Shown here: positions 14,101 to 23,290 of the stretch, one piece after another
Position numbering within the stretch: position 1 is the first letter of the stretch
Layout of the letters: every line of letters begins with the position of its first letter
Assembly: GCA_018389105.1 (NCBI GenBank)
Contig: JACATO010000308.1
Span: 901,001 to 965,000, forward strand
Reading direction: 5' to 3'
Source of the DNA: Nautilus pompilius
Lineage: Eukaryota > Mollusca > Cephalopoda > Nautilida > Nautilidae
Length of the DNA stretch: 64,000 nucleotides
Notes under the pieces: model-generated
Told to the model about the DNA's origin: nothing
Seen by the model: the letters and a program-made list of their open reading frames with translations, nothing else
Databases searched by the model: none
Translations under genes and position numbers: made by a program

Positions 14101-14533
14101 ATTAACAGAGGGGGGAAACATTAACATATGAAACGTAAATTCAGTCTTGTACTTTAAAAAAAAAAGTTACAAATAGTAAAATGATTTTGCGAAGGAGGAG
14201 GAGGAGGACTGGTTTTTCACTTTATGATTTATACCTTTGCTGTATATATCTACAGCAGTCAGGGGTCGGGACAGATTCAGCGCATCGCCGCGAGTGCGAA
14301 TGTTTCTAGAAAGAGAATATTTAAAAAAAATCGTTCCTCCCTGTGTAACAGACCGCTGGACCGTGGTCGTAAACGTTCACATCATAGACTTCTTCACGGT
14401 TCTTCGAAAACAAAATCGCTTCTAAAACCGTTCGAACGCTGGCTTATTCCTACCAAGAGGCTGCAATCCAACACTACAGCAAATAGTTTCTAGAAAAGCA
14501 ATGAATACACTCACTCGCACAGCAAAACGCCAT
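2177..14533 (-). CDS. PRPF19: Pre-mRNA-processing factor 19 (U-box E3 ligase, NineTeen complex), 5' portion
   Basis: Eleven coding exons read on the minus strand: 14533-14515, 13537-13388, 12830-12754, 11821-11764, 8706-8623, 8084-8011, 7738-7658, 7418-7377, 4101-4027, 3059-2984 and 2286-2177. All phases join, giving about 282 codons. The start is [15 protein letters not shown], matching the family's M-x4-C/S-ISNE-PEHP opening. Exons 1-2 encode the U-box ([16 protein letters not shown]). Exons 3-5 encode the tetramerising coiled coil ([35 protein letters not shown]). Exons 6-8 are a low-conservation linker. Exons 9-11 enter the WD40 propeller ([31 protein letters not shown]). In the family, PRPF19 is a nuclear ubiquitin ligase that stabilises U4/U6.U5 snRNPs and activates the spliceosome. 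The remaining propeller exons (about 220 residues) lie beyond the left edge. Divergence from the near-invariant vertebrate sequence argues for an invertebrate source. Confidence 0.95.
4764..5288. mobile_element. Short non-autonomous pogo/Tigger-like element
   Basis: A 525-bp segment flanked by TA on both sides (4762-4763, 5289-5290). It begins CAGTCGACCCCCCGCGTAAT and ends with the complement of a CAGTTGTCCCCCGGTATTCG terminus, so the ends are imperfect inverted repeats with the C-rich start seen in pogo/Tigger-related MITEs. It is much richer in CpG than the surrounding intron, which suggests a more recent arrival or incomplete deamination. There is no transposase; the interior is AT-rich. 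It lies in the PRPF19 intron between exons 8 and 9. Confidence 0.75.
10050..11350 (-). pseudogene. Decayed hAT transposase of the ZBED/GTF2IRD2-like type
   Basis: Minus-strand frames, broken by several stops and shifts, carry a recognisable order of hAT words: a BED-like N-terminal stretch ([20 protein letters not shown], then a CxxC-like LICSEPICC) near 11.1-11.3 kb; a middle block ending [12 protein letters not shown] near 10.6 kb, corresponding to the family's HC-x-HQ; then NFIVESSEL...[12 protein letters not shown] and [12 protein letters not shown], the counterpart of a helical region followed by RWLS-x-GKV; and ENACYFPT near 10.2 kb. This layout matches hAT transposases related to ZBED5, FAM200 and GTF2IRD2-repeat proteins. 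It is not functional, and lies in the PRPF19 intron between exons 4 and 5 on the gene's sense strand. Confidence 0.65.
13556..14126. repeat. GA-rich minisatellite in PRPF19 intron 1
   Basis: About 570 bp made of variants of one short unit, ACATTAACAGAGGGGG or ACATTAAAGAGGGGAAA, mostly 15-20 bp and repeated roughly thirty times with slippage in G number. It takes up more than half of PRPF19 intron 1. Its left end lies about 17 bp upstream (in gene sense) of the exon 2 acceptor at 13538-13539. On the transcript strand each unit reads as a C/U-rich run with a UUAAUG core. Several apparent reading frames across it on both strands are by-products of the repeat. Confidence 0.95.
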
Positions 14534-16741
14534 AATCTTCAATGTGACTACCTTTCCGCCACCTGGCGAGAGAAGTGGTGCCAGGTCCGGTAAATCTCGG
14601 TCGTGCTGGGTCGGCAGCAAACGACGTTTACCGAAAATTACGAAAACAAAAAGAATAGCAACCAGAAAAGTTCTGACGCCAGTACGTAAATAGCGGAGCG
14701 CTCCACGAATGCTAAATAAATGAAAAAGAATTAATTAATAAGCATATAATAATAGAGCCAACGAGGATTTTTTTTTTAAAATAACACAATTTCATAACGT
14801 GAGTATCAAGTTACAAATGAGAATTGAAAAAAAACTTTATCTGTCGTAATTAAAACTCTTTTTTTTTTTTAATGTGCTACACATTCACACGGCTACAGAA
14901 ATAATGTTTTGGTTTAGGAATAAAATTATTTTAAACTGTTTTTGGGGCAGGAAGTCCATCTGATGGCCAGGAATAATTTACCGAACGTGTTATCTCCCCC
15001 TGCCAGGCAAAACAAAAGAAAACATGCTAACGTATAGATGGGAGAATCCATGAGGAACTGCAAGAAAGTCTTCATGGCCAAAACGGGTGGAAAATACATA
15101 CATGGAGAAGGAAAAAAAAAAAGTTTAATTTCAGACTTTTTCTATTTAAATATTCTTCTTTATGTTAAATAAATAGATTCCCCCACCCCTGGCGTCTCCA
15201 TGATAATATTAATAATAATAACAACAAACGATGCCAGAATGGCGACTACTGAAAGACTGTGCAGAGCTCCGAAGGAAAATCACCTCTTTATATATATATA
15301 TATTCAGACAAAGGCTGCCGGTGGTTGCATTACTGTGCATTTATTTGTGATAGATGTTAAGATTATATTTATAACAATTGCTTGGCTCTTATTCTTGTTG
15401 TCTTAGATGAACGTTGTAAGTCAATCACTGTGCAGGTGGTCTCGTCCCCTCTTATTCCCAATGTTCTCCCAACGGTCCATGCTGACAGCACACCGCCTTC
15501 TGGCAGTTTATAGATCTTGGTCAATTTTCAATATTGTTTCCGAAAACGAAAACAACCTGTCGAGGTCTAGAATATTTCAGACTTTTACCTTTTCTCTCTT
15601 CATAATGGGTTATGTATGTATGTATGTATAGTTATGTATTTTTCATAAAGCTAAACTTTAAAGCCTGTTTTAGTGTTGTCTGGCTGCCGGCATGTGCAAA
15701 GGGAACCAACTGTTTGTCTGGTTTCATCATCATCATCATCACTACTAACTATTTTACTGATTTATTCATCTGAACAGGTTTTTCTTTTCTTCCACAGTGG
15801 GCTCACTATAATTATTTATATAATAAAACCTTCAAGTGCTTCAAACATCAACAACATGTCAATAATGATGATGATGATGATGATAACACACCTCAGCGAA
15901 TTGGACACTTTATCGCTATATACTAACCAGTGTTTAAAAGCCCTACAGTTACTTCAGGAACGTTAACCAGATAGAATCATCATCATGCACGCCTACTCAG
16001 TAACACGGTTTGCCCCTCCGCTATGTTTAGTGTTTGTGGCTGCTGGTGTACAGTAGTAAAGCCTAAGTCCGCCATAATGTCACACACACAAGACCCTAGG
16101 GCAAGTCGGGGCCTCTGTCTCAGTCAGGGCTGTTAAAGTAGAAGTTAGGCTCCTTTCCTGTAATAATTGTCCAGCGCCATCAGACAGAGAACCGCTTTTA
16201 TTCTTTTTTTTTAATTAGAAAAGAAAAACCCCAGTATTTTGTCCCTGTTCAGGAACTGTAAATAAATATCTGATAACTTCTTAGCAGGGACCGTCCCACA
16301 ATGAATGGTGGATGAGTGTGGGGATGTAATCAATCAGAGGAGGAAGAAACAGCATTTCCCAGGAAGGGCCCCGTGTGTTTTTTTATACGGGTTGGTTGAT
16401 GCTGCCCCCCTGATCGTCTCATGTCTGACTGAGAGGGAGCGGATCTCTCCGGCGACCAGAGAGAAGCTTTGTTTTCACTACCCGAGCCGGGGAAATATGG
16501 CGACGTGAGAAGACAGCAGAAAGCAAGCGAAAACCGAGACTTGAGATGGGGTTCGCGCTCAGCCGTCTCATCTCTCTCCGGATAACTTTATACGGGGAAA
16601 ATCTTGTTTTGTCGGGGGGTTTCCTTCATTGTGAAAGCCGGCTTGCACCGTTTCCACCCCAGGTGCCGATGCCGAGACCATTCTCGTCTCCGCAGTAGCC
16701 GCTTGTCGAGCAGCCATTGGCTCACCAGAGAAGACGGCAAC
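14534..16741. promoter_or_regulatory. Divergent promoter zone between PRPF19 and SELENOM
   Basis: About 2.2 kb separate the PRPF19 ATG (minus, 14533) and the SELENOM ATG (plus, 16742), so the genes are head to head. CpG dinucleotides, rare in the flanking introns, are frequent at 14.27-14.70 kb and 16.4-17.2 kb, matching the two expected 5' ends. An ATATGGCGACG stretch at 16495-16505 resembles a YY1-type initiator-proximal site. I see no clear TATA box at either gene. The middle (14.75-16.3 kb) is AT-rich with CAT/GAT trinucleotide runs (about 15726-15741, 15865-15882) and holds no supported gene. Confidence 0.5.
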
Positions 16742-19700
16742 ATGGCCTCTCGGTGGTTGTTCGCGTTGGTCCTCCTGGCCGCTGTCGGCCCCTCGACTGC
16801 AGACGACGAAGAAGCGAGCAGGCAGATCGTCAGAGGGAGGGTGGAGGTATGTGTGTCGTGTCTGTGGGAGGAGGAGGGGGGGTTTGCGAAAAGGGCAAAG
16901 GCGGACAGATGGCTTGGCTTCCCAGTGATGTACGACATATTCCACTTTGGATCGATCGCATCAGACCGCGGGCTGGCGGAATATCCTCGTCTCAGAGCGA
17001 ACGAAAAGTAGTTGCAGCATTAACTTGGAACCTAAAAACTCCTTTAGAGTTGCTCGAAAATCGGACAATTACAAGAATTTGTTTCGCATCCTCCTCTCTC
17101 TCTCTCGAACATCTGGACACCGGAGGAGCGAGCCGGACAGAGCGAGATACATCCCGACCCCTGCCACTGGCCGCCGTCTGTAGGGGCTAATGGGAGGGTA
17201 GTCTCTGGTTAAAAAAAAGCGTGCAAATCACCAACATGCATCTCCACCCTCTGTGTTTCCTTCCTTAATTCGAAAGTAGATGAATTAGCAGCGGACAGCA
17301 TCTGGAAGACCTGTTAGTGTCTGCTGGTTCCCCAAAGCTTGACCGCCACCCGGCCGCTCCACTTCCACATGAAGCCATAAATTAGACATGATAACCTATA
17401 CACATCTAGGTCTATCAATCATTGAGAGCATCCATTCCCAAAATTGCCAAATTTCTGCAAGTTAATGCTGCTGGTAACTTGATAGAATACAGAAAATGTC
17501 ATCCTCATGCTGGATAAGTGTAGTTTACTGTGTCTTTTAAGACGGCCACATATAGCATTACCCTGTATGATCTTCCATTGTGCGAATTCTCCTTAACCCT
17601 TTCCCCGTGGCGAGTGACTAGGAAAGATTTTTTGTTTTTGTTTTTCAGAGTTGCGCTGGATGACGTTTAAACAGATATCCAGAGGTAAAGAGCTTCATTT
17701 ATGAGGATCTCCCTCTGTAGTATCCTTTTCACAGGTAGAGAATGCACTGGCATAATTAAAAATAGATTTCAAAATTAGGTATGTAGATAAGACATTAATA
17801 CATACTTTCATTTTGAGGGGGTACAGAGACCCTTCAGACAATTTTCTGGGGGTCCACAACTTTTCAAATAGTTTTTAGTATTAAAAAAATGAGTGATTTT
17901 GTTTAACCAGTTAGATTTTGAAACTTCAGTGGACAATAATACACTTCTCAGACACACAAAATAAAATAAATATAAGCAACTCTTAGTTTGCTAGAATCAT
18001 AAACATATTTTATTTAACACTGTCCATGTGACAACAGTGGCCGCTATTGCCAACATTGGTGCATACAACAGACACCCCACTAAAAATTTCAGGGCATCAT
18101 TTCTTGGTTAAGGCAGGATCAAACACGTGATTAATGATACTACTACTGCTAGCAGAAACAGCATAGAGAAGAATCTGTAATTTTTTTTAATTAAAAAAAA
18201 ACAAAACTTATTAAATTAATAAGTCCTCACAGTGGAGAAAACTAAGTGGTACAGCCATTGTAGTGTTGTTTCTTTATAATGATGTGGGATTTAAGAAAAT
18301 TGTTATACTTTCACATATAGAGCTCTGCCATATTAAAATATTGGTACCAGTACTGCATTTTCCCCATAATTTTTTGAAGCTGTTGGTATAAAGGTCCAAT
18401 AAGAGCATAACCAAGATCATTGTAGATACAGCATGCCAAGGACAGCCAGTTACACAACAACTGTGGTATGTTAAACTTTTCCTCAGCCCTTGGACTTTAA
18501 AATACTATTTTTTGGTTTATAAGTCAATAGTTTCTTCAGAAGTCTGGACTTCAATTTATAATGGATAGATTCATTGAAATTGCTTTAATGAAAAAATTTT
18601 AAAATGACTGTTATCTTCTGAAATAAACTAAAATTGTTCATTTGAAATAGGCTAAAGAAATTACTGCCTGGAACATTTGCTGATTGGGTGAGCAATTCAC
18701 CATTAATGCACTCGCTGAAACATGTAAAATTATCCAATCAATAACAAGTGTGAACTCACCAATTATGTAGTATCTATCCTTTTCAATCCTAATTATATGT
18801 ATAAATGTCCCCAACAAATTCCCTACCTCATCTCAAATACTTCCTGTAAAATCATGCAAGTCATGCACACCAGCTTTTAAGCTGAAAGTTAAGTTTCCTG
18901 AAGAAAATGGTGCATGGGAAATAGTGTCAGTGTGAAATGTGTTGGGGACTGGTGTAAAGCAAAGGATATGTTATGGATTATGAAGTAAACCAAGAAGGCA
19001 AATCACAGCTGAAAAGCGAGGTGGACTAACATTGAGGATAAGTTAGAGGAATATGTGCTGCATGTTGTGGACTTAGTACTGTACAGCTGAGACTAAAGGC
19101 CAAACAAATCACAACTGATGATCACTAACTTTATATTTTTCCTTTTGCTTGTGTAGTTGATCGTGCTGATCTCCATGTTGGCCTAGTTGTGAACCCCAAA
19201 TATTGGACAACTTGAAACAACTGAATACTGACTCGTGCTATCAAAAGTGAAATTGAGAGTTGAATTTCTGTATTTGAGTGCTTTAATATTTTGAAATCAA
19301 AGAGAAATGTTCAAGCTAAGTAAAACTGACATGTTTGGCTTTTTAAAGTAGGAAATTCAACACTGCACAAATGACTTGATGATCACTAATGTCATGCAGT
19401 GACTAAAAATAGATACTGGGCTTTCGATATCAAAACGGACAGTATGTTTGCAGTTTGTGTCATATATTGCAAGTGCTGTGAAATTGAACCAAAGAACAAA
19501 GCAGCAATTTCTCCATAAACTTGGGTACTGCGAGAAAGTAGCTGAAAGGAAGCCCATTTAGAATAGCCAATGTGCAATATAGAAAGGATTGGGTTTAGCA
19601 GCTGATGAACAAGTCTTTGCAATGTTGGCATTCATCTTCAACAACAAGTTAAGATTCTACTGTTTACTTATGGTGGCTCCAACTAGGGCTGGATATACCT

Positions 19701-21812
19701 CAGCTTACCTTTTAATTGACAATATGGATGGATGAAATGCATTTTGCATTTCTCTTGAAAAAAAAAACCTTTCAGGTTTTGACATGCAGGAAGACTGCTA
19801 TATCATCACAATTTTCCCGCAAGAGACTGTGCAGCATCTTTCCAGAGCACACATGGATGATTTTAGCTGACACCACCTATTAACATGTCCATTGCAGTAG
19901 CATTAACCTATTTGTGACAAAGTCTGGACCATGTGGCAATTGGAACTTTATCAATTTCATGCCTAGCCATGTTCTGTATCCACATGCTACCAAATACTGA
20001 TTTATCTTTTTTCATTTCCTTTGTACACTTACTGAACTTAACTGTATCACAAATATTACCCCTGTTTTGAAGTTATTCATTTTAATATGGCATGGCAGTG
20101 ATTTCTGGTTCCAATTTAAGACACTTTTTCATATAGTAGATAAGGAAGTTAGTTCTAATGATAAGTTTGTGATAAAAGAGGCCTTGCTAATTTTTAATTT
20201 TTAATAGATAATGCATCATCATCACTTCATACTTCAGTTCAGAATTACTTTACTCAACTGCTTCTCCAATTATGTCATCTATGCCACATATTGACAATTT
20301 GGATAGGGGTCAAACTGGGCAGAGAACACACACATATATACTGTATGTACACTTTCCAAAATCAGTTTTTCTCTACAATAAACAGTTTCAAAGATATTTC
20401 TGTTTATTTGGGTTAAGGATCCTTTTTTGATAGTTGATTATGATGAGTCTATATTCCACTGTCCAAATTCCAAATTATTTTTGTAAAACATATTGATGAG
20501 TTGTGCAATTAAGTTAAAATGTAATGAAAAATTCTTTATGAATACTAAATAAAATGAAATATGGAGGTGCTTGTTTGGAGAAAATTATCTTGGCAGTTAT
20601 CCTCAACAAATTCCAGTGATGGCGTCGAGTTTAAAGAGATTCCAGGTGCAACTCCAGAGCTTTTTCTGCTTAATGAATATGAAGAAGTTTTAGAGGTAAG
20701 TGCAAAGACGACTTTCTTTGTTTACAGACATCATTGTCTGCAATCATAAAAATATGAGAAGTTTTGTAGTACCATAGTTATCGCTAACAAGTGAGGCCAG
20801 CCACCTTTAAAAGTCGCTACTTCTCTTTTTAGCTGTAGAAAGAAATCCCATGCTAACCTGGTAAAGAACAACAAAAAGAAACTGTGCTACAGGCAGTTAG
20901 ACCATGTCAAACTTTGGCTGGCCAGTATACTACACACCTAGCCATAAGTAATATGTACACACAAAATTTGTTTAATATTTAAGTGAATTAGTAACAAAAA
21001 ATATTTTTGTTTCAGTTTAATTATAAACATGCTGATTACAATTAAGAGAGAAATACCAGCTCTTGATAAATGTTGAAAGTGTGATTGCTCAAGTTAAATG
21101 TGCCTAGACTCAAAAACAATCGTCTTTTGGGAATGCTTTTTTTTTTTTTTAAATGAGAGCTCACGTGACCAGGTTGTTGTTGGAATATTGCCCCAAACAT
21201 GTCACACACCATCAGGTGTGCCTTGGACAGGGTGCACTAGCTAACATGCTGACCATTTCACTGGAAGCTTGGAAGACGTGATCAGTCTGTTTCTGCAATG
21301 CAGTTTCCATGATAATTCAGAATCAGAGAATCTTTCTAGATTTTCAGTTGCTTGAGATGCTTATTTAGCAGATGGGAAAAAATGTTTAAAAACTATCAAA
21401 TAGTTTTAACTTTATTTAGACTGTTAATAATAGTTTATTCAAGCCTAACTAACTCGAAATGCCTGTTTTTCATTATTTAGAAGAAAATATTTGAAAAAAA
21501 AAAAATCTTGTTTAGTCACCTTAAACTAGATATTTAAATTTTGTTGTTTTTCAAAAGCTTTTTTGTTAATTTTCACAATATAGGTCTAGGAAGAAATCCT
21601 TTTCACGGAATATTTTATATGAATAAAAGAATGGATTAAGAGCAGAAAATTATTTTCTTATTAAAAATATAACAATTTTATTTTTGTTATTTCAGCGATC
21701 TGATCTCAGCCAACTTAGCAGAAAGGAATTAAATGAGTTATTAGAAGAAAAAGGTTTCAAAAAGAAATCTGTTAAAGACAAAGCTGAGGATGGGATTAAA
21801 GAGGAATTATAA
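16742..21812 (+). CDS. SELENOM: Selenoprotein M, ER thioredoxin-like selenoprotein
   Basis: Four exons: 16742-16846, 17649-17716, 20617-20695 and 21696-21812 (TAA), about 122 residues. Exon 1 gives a signal peptide (MASRWLFALVLLAAVGPSTA), then acidic residues. Exon 2 reads SCAGURLNRYPEVKSFIYED, where U is an in-frame TGA. This is the family's CxxU redox motif followed by LNR..EVK.F....D. Exon 3 gives VEFKEIPGATPELFLLNEYE, matching the family's LPGADPEL block. Exon 4 gives LSQLSRKELNELLEEKGF and ends IKEEL, a plausible KDEL-type ER-retention tail. Known SELENOM proteins are ER-lumen thiol oxidoreductases. The protein is slightly shorter than mammalian SELENOM. Sep15/SELENOF is excluded because its Cys-rich N-domain is missing; fish SELENOE is a close alternative. 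The exon 2 donor (CT|GTAGTA) and exon 3 acceptor are weak, so that junction is the least certain. Confidence 0.9.
17661..17663 (+). other. SELENOM: Selenocysteine-encoding TGA codon
   Basis: In the frame fixed by exon 1 (ending ...GRVE, phase 0) the second exon reads Ser-Cys-Ala-Gly-TGA-Arg-Leu-Asn-Arg. The TGA sits exactly where SELENOM family members carry Sec, three residues after the Cys. The frame stays open and conserved after the TGA (LNRYPEVKSFIYED), which rules out a real stop. The downstream SECIS at 23164-23224 completes the recoding signal. Confidence 0.92.
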
Positions 21813-23163
21813 TAAATGCAGGATAATTTTTCACACCTAAACCACATTAGCTTCCCAGCATAAAACCACTTGAAAGCTCTTTCTCTTTCCTCACATTAAC
21901 ATTTTTAAAATTGTTAATTATTAGATGATATTGTAAATATTATATTTACTATTTATAAAAATATTTAAAATGAATTATTAAATACTCAAAATGCTTAGAC
22001 AAATACATACTTTAGACATGCATAGTGAGTGATGAGTTTTATACTTAGATTTGTTTTACCAAAGTTATTTGAGGCTCTCTTTCCTTTTTTTTTCTTTCTT
22101 AAATGTAGATAATTGAAACGAAATGGCACTCCAAAAACTGATCCTATGATACAGTAGATTTTTGTTGGGGGAAGTTTTAAAATTATCAGTAAATATATTG
22201 CTAACTGCCTAAACTAATTTGGTAGCATTTTAACAAAATTATGTTTAAAAATGTTGGTTCAGAAGGTAAATAAATTTAGAGATCAAATTTATCATCACTG
22301 GATGTTTTTCATATAAACAATACAGACTCCATGCAGTGATACGAATAATAAAAATTGAATAAATATTAGCAATGGGAAATCTTTACTGTCTGTTCGTTCA
22401 GAATTCTGAAAAAATGAGAAGACTTGTAGCAGTTTTTTTTTTATTTACCAACATGCACATCAACAAATTTTCAGGATCGTACAGCTTCAGTCCGGTAGAC
22501 CTACCGTCACACACTACAGAGAAGGAAAAAGTTGCTTGCAGAAACCTATTTTGATCTAAAATTTTCTTTCTTACATTTAAATGGCACACAATATATAGAT
22601 TATTATATTAAAAATTAAAATGTTTTATGAAGTTTAGAGTTTAAAATCTTAAGTAACATCATTTACTTGTATTATTATTATTTTTTAACTAATGAAGTCT
22701 GAAACAGATTATGGTATTAAACTTGAACATTTGCTGATCTGTAACTTCATCATCAGAGTTCTTTAGCCTTAGAAGAAGGAACTTGCAGTTGTCATTTCTG
22801 TATTAAGATGCATTTTCCTTTCTTTTGTTTACAGAGCTGCAATTAATATATTTCTTTTCTAAAAAGAAACAAGCTATTGGTTTCACAAGTTTTTTCTCTC
22901 CCCCTCAATTACTGAAAATTGCCTAAATGTTCAAGAGAAATGAGTTTGGTATTATTCTTTGTAATAGAAAATGTTATAGAAAATGTAAAAAGGATATAAC
23001 AACATGGATTTTAATGGATCAATATTTAGAACTTATTGTATTTACTTTTAGTGATATTTACGACAGGTGGTAAGGGCTTCAATTGTTTTTTTAATGTAAT
23101 GGCACCGATTAATGTGTCAGAATGGTCTCTTACTTGTTAACACCCATGAGCTAGCTCTCCATG

Positions 23164-23224
23164 TGCTGACCTGATGATGTCATTGGTTAAAATTTGAATA
23201 CCAATGGTTGACGATTTGTCAGCA
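23164..23224 (+). promoter_or_regulatory. SELENOM: SECIS element
   Basis: Helix I pairs TGCTGAC (23164-23170) with GTCAGCA (23218-23224) perfectly. After the internal loop comes the SECIS core: ATGA (23174-23177) opposite TGA (23209-23211), giving the tandem G.A pairs bound by SBP2. Helix II pairs CATTGGT (23181-23187) with ACCAATG (23200-23206), again without mismatch. The apical loop (23188-23199) begins TAAAA and supplies the conserved unpaired AA about 12 nt from the quartet. All landmarks of a eukaryotic SECIS are in order and correctly spaced, on the same strand and 3' of the Sec-containing frame. Confidence 0.95.
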
Positions 23225-23267
23225 TCCGGAGCCTCTCCTGGCTGATAAGTGTAAGACTAAGATATGA

Positions 23268-23273
23268 AATAAA
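23268..23273 (+). terminator. SELENOM: Poly(A) signal AATAAA of SELENOM
   Basis: A canonical AATAAA lies 44 bp after the SECIS, the expected place for the 3' end of the mRNA. The cleavage site itself is not visible. Confidence 0.7.
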
Positions 23274-23290
23274 AATGTTATACTAGTTGA

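Larger units (their letters stand above)
21813..23290 (+). other. SELENOM: SELENOM 3' untranslated region
   Basis: From the TAA to just past the AATAAA at 23268 the sequence is AT-rich with no supported reading frame. Its one structured part is the SECIS close to the 3' end, about 1.35 kb after the stop. The long spacing is compatible with eukaryotic selenoprotein mRNAs, which tolerate distant SECIS elements. UTR extent is inferred from the SECIS and poly(A) signal, not from transcript data. Confidence 0.7.

Noticed and set aside
16568..17190. Several overlapping 78-157 codon frames around SELENOM exon 1
   Set aside because: They run through the donor at 16847 or antisense to exon 1 in GC-rich promoter DNA and have no recognisable domain.
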